DNA from: UBA4363 sp002393965
GTDB lineage: Bacteria > Bacteroidota > Bacteroidia > Bacteroidales > Paludibacteraceae
NCBI GenBank assembly: GCA_946542925.1
Contig: CAMNLA010000026.1
Coordinates: 1-55,051 of the forward strand
Direction: 5' to 3'
DNA length: 55,051 nucleotides
Shown here: positions 24,925 to 33,082 of the stretch, in pieces
Numbering within the stretch: the stretch's first letter is position 1
Layout: the number at the start of each line of letters is the position of its first letter
The notes under the pieces: generated by a model
What the model was told of the DNA's origin: nothing
The model's database searches: none
What the model saw: only the letters and a program-made list of their open reading frames with translations
Translations under genes and position numbers: made by a program

Positions 24925-25776
24925 ATGGATTACGAAGAGGTTGAATTCCGCATTCCGTCCGATTCGGAAGACGTAAAAGACCTCCTGAGTGCGCTGTTGG
25001 GAGAGGTGGGATATGAATCGTTCGAGTCGTATGAAGGAGGATTGAAGGCCTATTGTCCTACGCAGACATATCAAGATAAGGAAGTAAGTCGGATCGTCAC
25101 TGAATTCCCGATGGAAACGACTCTGACGTTCGAACACCGAACGTTGAAAACCAGGGACTGGAACCAAGAGTGGGAAGAGCAATCCTTCACGCCGATACGG
25201 GTCGGTCGGGCGTGTATCATCCACAGTCCGCGAGATACTGAAGCCGGAGAATATCCTTATGATATTGTGCTCGCTCCGCGTCTGGCGTTCGGGTCGGGTC
25301 ATCACGAGACCACGCAGAGCATGCTGGCATTCATACTGGAGACGGAGATGGAGGGAAAGAGGGTTCTGGACATGGGTTCGGGGACCGGGGTGCTGGGAAT
25401 CCTGGCAGCGAAGATGGGAGCCGAAAGTGTCGTATCGATAGACATTGATGACTGGGCCACAGAGAACACGAAAGAGAATGCGCTGATGAACCACGTGCGG
25501 CTTGAGGCGCTGACGGGAGATGCTTCCCTACTGGAGGGCAGGCAGTTTGACGTAATCATGGCCAATATCAACCGGAACATCCTACTGAGAGACATGCCGT
25601 CATACGAAGCGAGCCTATCCATGGGTGGAATCCTGCTGATCAGCGGTTTTCTGCAGGGTGACATACCGTTGCTGGAAGAAAAGGCAACGGCGATGGGACT
25701 AAGAGAGACAAGCCGAAAAGAGAAGGGCGGATGGGTAGCCATGAAAATGGAGAAAAAAGGGAGCCGTCATGAGTAA
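24925..25776 (+). CDS. prmA: Ribosomal protein L11 methyltransferase
   Basis: A 283-residue SAM-dependent enzyme that methylates L11. The N-terminal substrate-recognition domain (residues 1-90) is followed by the Rossmann methyltransferase core with motif I LDMGSGTGVLGILAAKMGA, acidic motif SIDIDDWATENTKENA and MANINRNILL as the catalytic-loop analogue. FGSGHHETTQSML, just before the core, is typical of PrmA. It overlaps nadD by 8 bp. Confidence 0.95.
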   Translation: MDYEEVEFRIPSDSEDVKDLLSALLGEVGYESFESYEGGLKAYCPTQTYQDKEVSRIVTEFPMETTLTFEHRTLKTRDWNQEWEEQSFTPIRVGRACIIHSPRDTEAGEYPYDIVLAPRLAFGSGHHETTQSMLAFILETEMEGKRVLDMGSGTGVLGILAAKMGAESVVSIDIDDWATENTKENALMNHVRLEALTGDASLLEGRQFDVIMANINRNILLRDMPSYEASLSMGGILLISGFLQGDIPLLEEKATAMGLRETSRKEKGGWVAMKMEKKGSRHE

Positions 25777-26362
25777 GAGAATCGGTTTAATGGGAGGGTC
25801 CTTCAATCCGATCCACAGGGGTCATGTATCGTTGGCGAGAATCATACGAACGAAGCTCGGGTTGGACGAGGTGTGGTTGCTATTGAGTCCGATGAACCCG
25901 TTGAAAGCGGGTGACGGGGAACTGATAGACGATGACCTTCGGCTGAAGATGGCTCAGATAGCCGTCGAAAACGAAGAGGGCATAGAGGTGTGTGACGTGG
26001 AGATGCGCCTGCCGCGTCCGAACTACACCATCCGAACGCTTGAATACCTCCGGACGCACTATGCAGGGAATCGTTTCTCGCTCGTCATCGGAGCCGATAA
26101 CCTTCTTATCTTTGAGAAATGGAAAGATGCGGACATCCTGATGAGAGACTATGATGTGGTCGTCTATCCTCGTCCGGGGTATGACCTGGACGGCATTGTG
26201 GAGAGGTATCCGCATGTCCGGGTGGTCAGAGACGTCCCTGAATTTCCTATTTCATCGACGGAAATCCGTCGGAACCTGCGGGAAGGGATAGGGTGTGAGA
26301 AATGGTTGGACAGTAAGGTCTTGGAATTTATCTGCCGGAAAAAACTATATGGTGTAAGCTGA
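25769..26362 (+). CDS. nadD: Nicotinate-nucleotide adenylyltransferase
   Basis: A 197-residue nucleotidyltransferase that makes nicotinate adenine dinucleotide in NAD synthesis. Diagnostic motifs are GGSFNPIHRGHVSLA (the HxGH-type site) and ISSTEIRRNL (the ISSTxIR motif). Its start lies inside the end of prmA (8-bp overlap), so translation is coupled. Confidence 0.95.
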   Translation: MSKRIGLMGGSFNPIHRGHVSLARIIRTKLGLDEVWLLLSPMNPLKAGDGELIDDDLRLKMAQIAVENEEGIEVCDVEMRLPRPNYTIRTLEYLRTHYAGNRFSLVIGADNLLIFEKWKDADILMRDYDVVVYPRPGYDLDGIVERYPHVRVVRDVPEFPISSTEIRRNLREGIGCEKWLDSKVLEFICRKKLYGVS

Positions 26363-26380
26363 GAATTTTAAAATAAAACG

Positions 26381-26388
26381 TACATTTG
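26381..26388 (+). promoter_or_regulatory. -7 element of the DUF3127 gene
   Basis: TACATTTG is an exact TAnnTTTG match, 34 bp before the ATG at 26422. No -33 TTTG is visible at the usual spacing. Confidence 0.4.
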
Positions 26389-26421
26389 TTTCGAAATAAC
26401 ACGAATAAAAAAAATAGTGAC

Positions 26422-26808
26422 ATGGAATTACAAGCGAGACTTGTTCAAGTATTACCAGTTCAGAGTGGAGTAAGTTCAAAGACGGGCAATCCGTGGAAGC
26501 GTCAGAGTTTCATTGTGGAAACAGACGGTCAGTATCCGAGAAAGATCTGTATCGGTCTGTTCGGAGAGGACAAGGTGGATGTCAGTACATTTGCGCCGGG
26601 AACGCTCCTGAACGTATCGTTTGACATAGAAAGCCGTGAATTCAACGGACGTTGGTACACAGACATCCGGGCATGGCGAGTAGAAGTGGCACAGAGTCCG
26701 GTCAATGCACCTGTTGCTCCTGTGTCGGCTGCGCCGGCGGCAGGGGCTGCTGATCCACAGCCGTTCTCCGCGGAGAGTGAGCCATCCACGGATGACCTGC
26801 CATTTTAA
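26422..26808 (+). CDS. DUF3127 OB-fold protein with SSB-like acidic tail
   Basis: A 128-residue protein; ATG 26422 chosen, since the codons upstream lie over the promoter. Residues 1-90 form a compact beta-rich domain (MELQARLVQVLPVQSGVS, WKRQSFIVETDGQYPRKI, FNGRWYTDIRAWRVE) that fits DUF3127. An Ala/Pro-rich linker leads to a tail ending in TDDLPF. In single-stranded DNA-binding protein a nearly identical tip (DDIPF) recruits repair and replication proteins. The resemblance suggests a single-stranded DNA or RNA binding role, not demonstrated. A strong terminator follows. Confidence 0.8.
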   Translation: MELQARLVQVLPVQSGVSSKTGNPWKRQSFIVETDGQYPRKICIGLFGEDKVDVSTFAPGTLLNVSFDIESREFNGRWYTDIRAWRVEVAQSPVNAPVAPVSAAPAAGAADPQPFSAESEPSTDDLPF

Positions 26809-26876
26809 CGAAAAAAACAAGGGCGTTGTTTTTCTCTTTCGCAGAGAAGGCGGTACGTCCTTGGAAGTCATACAAG

Positions 26877-26914
26877 AAGAGGGTATTCCAAAACGGAATA
26901 CCCTCTTTCTTTTG
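26877..26914 (+). terminator. Terminator after the DUF3127 gene
   Basis: Arms 26877-26889 and 26895-26907 form a perfect 13-bp stem with a 5-nt loop, followed by a T-rich run to 26914. It also lies at the 3' side of the convergent phosphohexomutase gene. Confidence 0.88.
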
Positions 26915-26935
26915 TTCAGATAAACTCTGGTAAGG

Positions 26936-28681
26936 TCAGATACCCAGCGATGCCCTGACGGCATTGATTTTCTGTTCGGCAGCGTCAGAAGCCCTCTCGT
27001 AATCGTTCTCCGAATCCATCTTTCCTAAGATCTCGATGTAGAACTTGATCTTCGGTTCGGTTCCGGACGGGCGTATAGAAACCTTGGTTCCGTCCTCGGT
27101 GAAGAGTTGGATGACATCGGACGTGCACGGCATATCCGTAATAGAGGATTCGACGCCGTCCTTGATCTGCTTGAGAGAGGCGAAATCCTTGTAGAGCGTA
27201 ACGGTGGAGCCTGCTAATTCCTTCGGTGGATTCTGTCGGTAGTTTGCCATCATACTCTTAATCTCATCGGCGCCTGATTTGCCTTTCTTGACGATGGAGA
27301 TACCTTTTTCCTTAGAATATCCGAACTCCATGTAGACGTGTTTGAGCAACTGGTAAACGGTCATTCCGTTTTCTTTCGCCCAGGCAGCCATTTCGGCGAT
27401 GAGAGCGATGGTGGAGATGGCGTCCTTGTCTCGTACGAAATCCTCCGGGAGATAGCCGTAGCTTTCTTCTCCGCCACCGATATAGGTCTTTTTTCCCTCG
27501 TTGGCGAGCATGACAGCGGCGATCCACTTGAACCCGGTATAGACATCGTATATCTGGATACCGTATCGGTCGGCGATACGTTTGAAAGTCTCGGAAGTTA
27601 CGATCGTCTTGACCATGTATTCATTGCCCTTGAGTTTGCCGAGTTCTTTCCACCGGCGAGCGAGATAGTAGGTCAGCATGGAACCTGTCTGGTTGCCTGT
27701 GAGCAGGACAAACTCGCCGTTGTCGTTTCTGACTGCGATACCTTCCCGGTCGGCATCGGGGTCGGAAGCGATCACGAGATCAGCCCCTTCGGCTTTGGCT
27801 TTTTCGACTGCGAGTTTCAGAGCGGCCGGTTCTTCCGGGTTAGGCGATGTCACGGTAGGGAAGTCTCCGGAGATGACATCCTGTTCCGGTACGTTGATGA
27901 TATTGTCGAAACCGAATTCCTTGAGCATTTTCGGAACCATCATGATACCCGTTCCGTGGATAGGAGTGTAAACGATTTTCATATCGTGGTGTTTCCTGAC
28001 GGCATCGGGAGAGAGAGAGATAGCCTTGATGCTCTCGATCATGCGGTTGTCGATATCCTCGCCGATGATCTGGATGAGCTCCTTATTGCCTTGGAAGCGG
28101 ATGTCGTCGATGCGTGTAATGGCATTGACTTCGTCGATCACATTCTTGTCGTGAGGAGGGACGAGTTGTGCTCCGTCGTTCCAATAGGCTTTGTATCCGT
28201 TGTATTCCTTCGGATTGTGTGAAGCGGTGATGTTGATACCCGCATTAGCCTTGAGTTCCCGAATGGCGAAAGAGACTTCGGGGGTAGGTCGGAGGGCATC
28301 AAAGAGATAGACCTTGATGCCATTGGCCGAGAGGATGTCGGCAGAGATTTCGGCAAACTTGCGAGAATTGTTGCGGCAGTCGTGTCCGATCACGACGGAG
28401 ATTTGGCTGTCGGAAGCGAACTGTTTTTTCAGGTAATTGGCAAATCCCTGAGTAGCGGCTCCTACGGTATAGATGTTCATGCGGTTGGTTCCCACTCCCA
28501 TAATGCCACGCAGTCCACCGGTTCCGAACTCCAGAGTGCGGTAGAAAGAATCGATCAAATCGGTTTTATCATCGTTGTTGAGCATTGCCTTGACCTGACT
28601 TTTAGTCTCGGCGTCGTAGTTTCCGTCCAACCAGATCTGCGCTGCAGCAGAAACTTGCTTGATTAATTCGGTGTTTTCCAT
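26936..28681 (-). CDS. Phosphohexomutase (phosphoglucomutase/phosphomannomutase)
   Basis: A 581-residue alpha-D-phosphohexomutase that interconverts hexose 1- and 6-phosphates. Visible are the phosphoserine loop ITASHNPKEYNGYK, the metal loop SDPDADREGIAV, the sugar-binding loop GGGEESYGYLPEDF, and the phosphate-binding site RPSGTEPKIKFY. Length fits the long phosphoglucomutase/phosphomannomutase type. Substrate preference cannot be read from sequence alone. It is transcribed from the promoter at 28728-28758 and probably feeds the sugar-nucleotide genes alongside. Confidence 0.93.
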   Translation of the reverse strand: MENTELIKQVSAAAQIWLDGNYDAETKSQVKAMLNNDDKTDLIDSFYRTLEFGTGGLRGIMGVGTNRMNIYTVGAATQGFANYLKKQFASDSQISVVIGHDCRNNSRKFAEISADILSANGIKVYLFDALRPTPEVSFAIRELKANAGINITASHNPKEYNGYKAYWNDGAQLVPPHDKNVIDEVNAITRIDDIRFQGNKELIQIIGEDIDNRMIESIKAISLSPDAVRKHHDMKIVYTPIHGTGIMMVPKMLKEFGFDNIINVPEQDVISGDFPTVTSPNPEEPAALKLAVEKAKAEGADLVIASDPDADREGIAVRNDNGEFVLLTGNQTGSMLTYYLARRWKELGKLKGNEYMVKTIVTSETFKRIADRYGIQIYDVYTGFKWIAAVMLANEGKKTYIGGGEESYGYLPEDFVRDKDAISTIALIAEMAAWAKENGMTVYQLLKHVYMEFGYSKEKGISIVKKGKSGADEIKSMMANYRQNPPKELAGSTVTLYKDFASLKQIKDGVESSITDMPCTSDVIQLFTEDGTKVSIRPSGTEPKIKFYIEILGKMDSENDYERASDAAEQKINAVRASLGI

Positions 28682-28727
28682 AGGATTGAAATTTGTATGT
28701 TAAGTTGAAATAATCAGAAATGACACA

Positions 28728-28758
28728 TAAAGATAAAAACAGTTTGTGAAAAAACAAA
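28728..28758 (-). promoter_or_regulatory. Promoter of the phosphohexomutase gene
   Basis: On the minus strand TTTG (28758-28755) and TATCTTTA (28735-28728) are separated by 19 bp; the -7 element matches TAnnTTTG at seven of eight positions. Confidence 0.6.
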
Positions 28759-28864
28759 ACACAATGTCGAAATTCGTGGTTATGGCGCAGGCAAGAAAGG
28801 GAGGTGGTGAGCAGAGGTGATATATACAATATTTAACTTTGTGGTCCTTTATTTAACGGAGGTA

Positions 28865-28896
28865 TTCGTCGATAGTTGAGTGATTTCGTATCTTTG
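28865..28896 (+). promoter_or_regulatory. Promoter of the nucleotidyltransferase-galE pair
   Basis: TATCTTTG (28889-28896) matches the -7 consensus; TTCG at 28865-28868, 20 bp upstream, is a three-of-four -33. It lies 22 bp before the ATG. A second TAACTTTG occurs at 28834-28841. Confidence 0.55.
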
Positions 28897-28918
28897 CAGC
28901 CGAAAAAAACATATATAA

Positions 28919-29827
28919 ATGAAACCGACGTTATTTGTCTTAGCAGCGGGAATGGGAAGCCGCTATGGAGGGTTGAAGCAGTTGGACGGAGTAGGTCCGA
29001 ACGGAGAAACGATCATGGACTATTCCATATATGACGCAGTCCGTTCCGGATTTGGAAAGGTTGTATTTGTCATACGTCACAGTTTCGAGAAGGAGTTCGT
29101 TGAGAATGTTTTGAACCGTTATCAGAATCACATAGAGACGGCGGTGGTGTATCAGGAGATTGATTCATTGCCAGCCGGCTATACGGCATCGCCGGAGCGT
29201 ACTCGTCCGTGGGGTACGGGTCATGCCGTGATGATGGGCAGTGAGGTCATCAAAGAACCGTTTGCCGTGATCAATTCCGATGATTTCTACGGTTCGGAGT
29301 CGTTCGGCATACTGGCTCAGAAGTTGCAGGAGATAGAAGGAACGGAGGGCAAGTACTGCATGGTGGGCTATCGAGTGGAGAACACCCTTTCGGAAAGCGG
29401 AACGGTCAACAGAGGAGTCTGTGCGGTGGACAAGGACGGATATCTGCAATCGATCGCAGAGCGTGAGAAGATAGAGCGAAACGGCGGAGACATCCTGTAC
29501 TGTGACGAGCAGGGGTTGATGCAGAAGATAGAAGAGGGGACGCACGTCTCCATGAACATGTGGGGTTTCACTCCCGATTATTTCTCACATTCGGAGCGAT
29601 TCTTCCGAGAATTTCTGGATGAAAACTCCCAGAACCTAAAGTCAGAATTCTATATTCCTAACGTAGTGGACCGCCTGATCAGCGAAAAGAAGGCGACGGT
29701 GGAGGTCTTGGACACGCCAAGCCGTTGGATCGGTGTGACGTATGCGGAAGACAAGCCGCTGGTGGTCTTGCGTCTGAATGAGTTGGTCCGCAAGGGAGTG
29801 TATCCGCAGACTCTGTGGGAAAAGTAA
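28919..29827 (+). CDS. Sugar-phosphate nucleotidyltransferase family protein
   Basis: A 302-residue GT-A fold nucleotidyltransferase. The signature LAAGMGSRYGGLKQLDGVGP gives the nucleotide-binding glycine loop and its lysine. FAVINSDDFYGSESFG provides the metal-binding Asp, and WGTGHAVMM the substrate pocket. It most likely joins a sugar 1-phosphate to a nucleotide; the exact sugar and nucleotide are not evident. It lies 33 bp before galE and opposite the phosphohexomutase, consistent with a role in activated-sugar supply. Confidence 0.82.
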   Translation: MKPTLFVLAAGMGSRYGGLKQLDGVGPNGETIMDYSIYDAVRSGFGKVVFVIRHSFEKEFVENVLNRYQNHIETAVVYQEIDSLPAGYTASPERTRPWGTGHAVMMGSEVIKEPFAVINSDDFYGSESFGILAQKLQEIEGTEGKYCMVGYRVENTLSESGTVNRGVCAVDKDGYLQSIAEREKIERNGGDILYCDEQGLMQKIEEGTHVSMNMWGFTPDYFSHSERFFREFLDENSQNLKSEFYIPNVVDRLISEKKATVEVLDTPSRWIGVTYAEDKPLVVLRLNELVRKGVYPQTLWEK

Positions 29828-29860
29828 CCAAAAAAAGAAAGCGAAAAAAAGAAGATAAGA

Positions 29861-30910
29861 ATGGATCAAGTACTGGTCACGGGAGGAACCGGATTTATCG
29901 GTTCGCATACTGTCGTTGAGTTGCAGAATGCCGGCTATGAGGTGATTATCGTTGATAATCTTTCGAACTCGTCCATTGACTCGATCAGTCGGATAGAGCG
30001 CATAACGGGCATCAAGCCTCACTTTGAGAATCTGGACTGTCTGGACTATGTGGGTTTGGATCATGTATTTGCCAAGTATGAGGACATCAAGGCGATTATC
30101 CATTTCGCAGCCAGCAAGGCGGTGGGAGAGTCGGTTCAGAAGCCTATCCTATATTACCGCAACAACGTCAACGGGCTGATGAACATCATCGACCTGATGC
30201 CGTTGTACGGCATCAAACACCTTGTGTTCTCGTCCTCATGTACCGTATATGGTCAGCCAGACACGTTGCCGGTGACGGAGTCATCACCGATAAAGCCTGC
30301 GACCTCTCCTTACGGCAATACGAAGCAGATTTGTGAGGAGATAATCCGTGACGTGGTACATTCCGGCAGTTGTGACATGAGGAGCATTGTCCTGCGCTAT
30401 TTCAACCCAATCGGAGCCCATCCATCGGGTGAAATCGGGGAATTGCCAGTGGGAGTTCCTAACAATCTGGTGCCGTATATCACTCAGACAGCGATCGGAA
30501 TGCGGGAGGAACTACGCATATTCGGTGATGACTATGATACGCCGGACGGAACGTGTATTCGTGATTATATCGACGTGGTGGATCTGGCGAAGGCTCATGT
30601 GGTAGCCGTGAAGCGCATGTTGGAAGAAAAGCAGGAAGAGCCGATAGAATACTTCAATATAGGAACAGGAAAGGGCATATCGGTACTGGAGCTTGTCCAT
30701 GCGTTCGAGAAAGCGACAGGTGTGAAGGTAGCCCGACGGGTTGTCGGGCGTCGGGAAGGAGACATCGTCAAGGTATGGGCAGATGCGACTAAAGCCAATA
30801 ACGTGTTGGGTTGGCATGCGGAAACGCCATTGGATGAGACCATGAAGAATGCGTGGAAGTGGGAGCAGAAAGTCCATGGTGAGACGGAAAAGAAAAAAGG
30901 GAAAGAATAA
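29861..30910 (+). CDS. galE: UDP-glucose 4-epimerase
   Basis: A 349-residue short-chain dehydrogenase-type epimerase that interconverts UDP-glucose and UDP-galactose. Visible are the NAD-binding motif GGTGFIGSHTVVEL, DNLSNSS, the active-site SSSCTVYG, the catalytic Tyr/Lys pair in SPYGNTKQI, and RYFNPIGAHPSGEIGE. The 12-residue Lys-rich tail is unremarkable. It is the second gene after the nucleotidyltransferase. Confidence 0.94.
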   Translation: MDQVLVTGGTGFIGSHTVVELQNAGYEVIIVDNLSNSSIDSISRIERITGIKPHFENLDCLDYVGLDHVFAKYEDIKAIIHFAASKAVGESVQKPILYYRNNVNGLMNIIDLMPLYGIKHLVFSSSCTVYGQPDTLPVTESSPIKPATSPYGNTKQICEEIIRDVVHSGSCDMRSIVLRYFNPIGAHPSGEIGELPVGVPNNLVPYITQTAIGMREELRIFGDDYDTPDGTCIRDYIDVVDLAKAHVVAVKRMLEEKQEEPIEYFNIGTGKGISVLELVHAFEKATGVKVARRVVGRREGDIVKVWADATKANNVLGWHAETPLDETMKNAWKWEQKVHGETEKKKGKE

Positions 30911-30930
30911 GGAAGGAAAGAGAGATATAG

Positions 30931-30967
30931 AAAAGACGCCCGGAAAGAAATTCCGGGCGTCTTTTTT
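30931..30967. terminator. Terminator between galE and the ABC-F gene
   Basis: AAAAGACGCCCGGAA (30931-30945) pairs with TTCCGGGCGTCTTTT, a 15-bp stem, followed by T-run to 30967. A-run on the left arm makes it usable in both directions, serving the convergent ABC-F gene too. Confidence 0.9.
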
Positions 30968-30994
30968 CTGTCTTTCAGAACTGGGGAAGATTGA

Positions 30995-31012
30995 TTTTTT
31001 TTTGGGGGGGGG
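30995..31012. repeat. Adjacent homopolymers, nine T then nine G
   Basis: The segment between the galE terminator and the ABC-F stop contains nine T (30995-31003) directly followed by nine G (31004-31012). Such tracts slip during replication. It lies outside any reading frame, 12 bp beyond the ABC-F stop, so length change would not alter a protein. Confidence 0.75.
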
Positions 31013-31023
31013 AGTTTTTTCGG

Positions 31024-32988
31024 TTAAGAGAGCCGTGCTTTCTGTTCTTCCAGCTGTTCGTTCAGGATTTCCCATTCGTACATTTTCTGTTCGAGTTCAT
31101 GTTTCTTCTTCTCGTAGGTCTGGAACAGGGAAGTATCGGTCGAATGTCCCGGTTCCTGGAGTTCTCGTTCGAGCGCCTGCAACTCGTCTTCCAGGGATGA
31201 AATGGCGGATTCCGCCTCTTCGACTGCGCGTTCCGCCTTTCGAATGCATCGGTTGATTTCTTTGCGGGCTTCGTAGGAAATCTTGCTTTCGGATTTCGGT
31301 GTGTCGTTGACAGAAGGGGAGGAGTGTTCCGATGTCAGAGGTGAAGAGTCAGAAGCGGCAGAGGCAGAAGACAGGCTTTCGATTTGGTGTTGGTGGAGGT
31401 AGTCATAGATGCCACCGATGTGTTCCCGGATCTTATGGTTGGAGAATTCGTACACTTTATCGACGAGTCCATCGAGGAAATCCCGGTCGTGAGAGACGAT
31501 GATGGCTGTGCCGTCAAAATCCCTGATAGCTTGTTTGAGGACCTCCTTGGATGGGATATCGAGGTGGTTGGTCGGTTCGTCGAGGATGAGCAGATTAACG
31601 GGTTCGAGCAGGAGTCGTATCATAGCCAGCCGAGAGCGTTCGCCTCCGGAGAGGACCTGCACCTTCTTGTCGGATGCGTCGCCACCGAACATGAACGCAC
31701 CCAGGATGTCGCGGATTTTGGTTCTGATATCGCCCGTCGCGACGTTGTCGATCGTTTCGAAGACGGTGAGGTTTCCGTCGAGGAGTGAGGCCTGATTCTG
31801 TGCAAAGTATCCGATGTGGACGTTGTGTCCGATCTTCAGCTTGCCCGAGTAATCGGAGATTTCGCCCATGATGCACTTGACGAGAGTGGATTTGCCTTCG
31901 CCGTTGCGACCGACAAAGGCGATTTTCTCACCTCGGTTGATGATCAGTCCGACGTGGTCGAGTACGGTCTGTGGTCCGTAGGTTTTCGTCAGGTTCTCGA
32001 CTTCGACGGGGATAGATCCAGACCGGGGAGCCGGAGGGAACTTCAGGTGGAGCCTTGCGGTATCCTCCATATCCACTTCGATGCGTTCGATTTTAGCGAG
32101 TTGCTTGATACGGCTCTGGACCTGGACTGATTTCGTGGCCTTATAGCGGAAACGTTCGATAAAATCCTCGGTGTCGGCAATCATCTTCTGTTGGTTCTCG
32201 TAGGCCCGTATCTGTTGTTCGCGCCGTTCTTTCCGCAGTTCGAGATAATGGTCGTAGTTCACCTTATAGTCGTAGATTTTCCCGAGCGAAATTTCGATGG
32301 TACGGTTGGTGATATGATTGATAAATGCCTTGTCGTGAGAGACCAGCAGGACAGCTGCGGAGGTGTTTTTCAGGAACTCCTCGAACCATTGGATAGATTC
32401 GATGTCGAGGTGGTTGGTCGGTTCGTCGAGAAGCAGGAGGTCGGGGTGAGTGAGCAGTATCTTGGCGAGTTCGATGCGCATGCGCCATCCTCCGGAGAAT
32501 TCGGAGGTCGGCCGATCGAAGTCGGACCGTCGGAATCCGAGTCCAAGTAGTGTTTTCTCGATTTCTGCGAGATAATCGTTTCCACCCATCATCTGGAGGC
32601 GTTCTGTTTCGTGAGAAAGGGTATCGATGAGTTGCAGGTAGGACTCGGAATCGTAGTCGGTTCGGTCGGCGAGTTCCTGTGTGAGTCGGTCGATGAGTTG
32701 TTGCTGAACGCGGATGGAATCGAATGCTTTCTCAGCCTCTTCGCGGACCGAGACGCCGTCGGAACAGAGCATGTGTTGTGGCAGGTAGCCTATGGAGATA
32801 TCCTTCGGGATGGACACGGAGCCGGCTGTCGGCTGTTGCAGTCCGGCAAAAATCTTCAGCATGGTGGATTTTCCTGCTCCGTTTTTTCCGACGAGAGCGA
32901 TTTTGTCTTTCGGATTAACTTGGAAGGAGATGTTGTCGAACAGGGGTTTAGCGCTGAACTCGACAGAGAGCCGGTCTATGGAAATCAC
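31024..32988 (-). CDS. ABC-F family ATPase
   Basis: A 654-residue protein with two ABC domains and no membrane segments. Domain 1: Walker A VGKNGAGKST, signature FSGGWRMRIELA, Walker B LLLDEPTNHLD. A linker (P-site tRNA interaction motif region) of charged helices follows. Domain 2: Walker A VGRNGEGKST, signature LSGGERSRLAM, Walker B LLILDEPTNHLD. The C-terminus is a long coiled coil (EEAESAISSLEDELQALERE). ABC-F proteins act on the ribosome. The YheS/Uup-like layout suggests a housekeeping translation factor rather than a resistance determinant; subfamily not certain. Confidence 0.92.
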   Translation of the reverse strand: MISIDRLSVEFSAKPLFDNISFQVNPKDKIALVGKNGAGKSTMLKIFAGLQQPTAGSVSIPKDISIGYLPQHMLCSDGVSVREEAEKAFDSIRVQQQLIDRLTQELADRTDYDSESYLQLIDTLSHETERLQMMGGNDYLAEIEKTLLGLGFRRSDFDRPTSEFSGGWRMRIELAKILLTHPDLLLLDEPTNHLDIESIQWFEEFLKNTSAAVLLVSHDKAFINHITNRTIEISLGKIYDYKVNYDHYLELRKERREQQIRAYENQQKMIADTEDFIERFRYKATKSVQVQSRIKQLAKIERIEVDMEDTARLHLKFPPAPRSGSIPVEVENLTKTYGPQTVLDHVGLIINRGEKIAFVGRNGEGKSTLVKCIMGEISDYSGKLKIGHNVHIGYFAQNQASLLDGNLTVFETIDNVATGDIRTKIRDILGAFMFGGDASDKKVQVLSGGERSRLAMIRLLLEPVNLLILDEPTNHLDIPSKEVLKQAIRDFDGTAIIVSHDRDFLDGLVDKVYEFSNHKIREHIGGIYDYLHQHQIESLSSASAASDSSPLTSEHSSPSVNDTPKSESKISYEARKEINRCIRKAERAVEEAESAISSLEDELQALERELQEPGHSTDTSLFQTYEKKKHELEQKMYEWEILNEQLEEQKARLS

Positions 32989-33014
32989 GATATATCCGTT
33001 TGAATTTAGGACTG

Positions 33015-33022
33015 CAAAGATA
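33015..33022 (-). promoter_or_regulatory. -7 element of the ABC-F gene
   Basis: Minus-strand TATCTTTG (33022-33015) is an exact TAnnTTTG match 27 bp before the ATG, starting right after the T-run of the asnA terminator. No -33 TTTG is seen; it would fall inside the terminator stem. Confidence 0.45.
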
Positions 33023-33024
33023 AG

Positions 33025-33054
33025 AAAAAAGCGCCTATCATGAATGATAAGCGC
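33025..33054 (-). terminator. Intrinsic terminator after asnA
   Basis: On the minus strand GCGCTTATCAT (33054-33044) pairs with ATGATAGGCGC (33041-33031), an 11-bp stem with one G-U pair and a 2-nt formal loop, followed by six T (33030-33025). Confidence 0.82.
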
Positions 33055-33082
33055 AGGAGTTGGTGTGACCTTATTTTCAGTT

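Noticed and set aside
27338..28222. A 294-codon plus-strand frame opposite the phosphohexomutase
   Set aside because: The minus strand encodes all four phosphohexomutase active-site motifs; the plus frame has no family resemblance and arises from codon bias.
30995..31012. Phase-variable homopolymer controlling a gene
   Set aside because: The nine-T/nine-G tract lies past the stop codons of both convergent genes, so slippage would not switch a reading frame or promoter.
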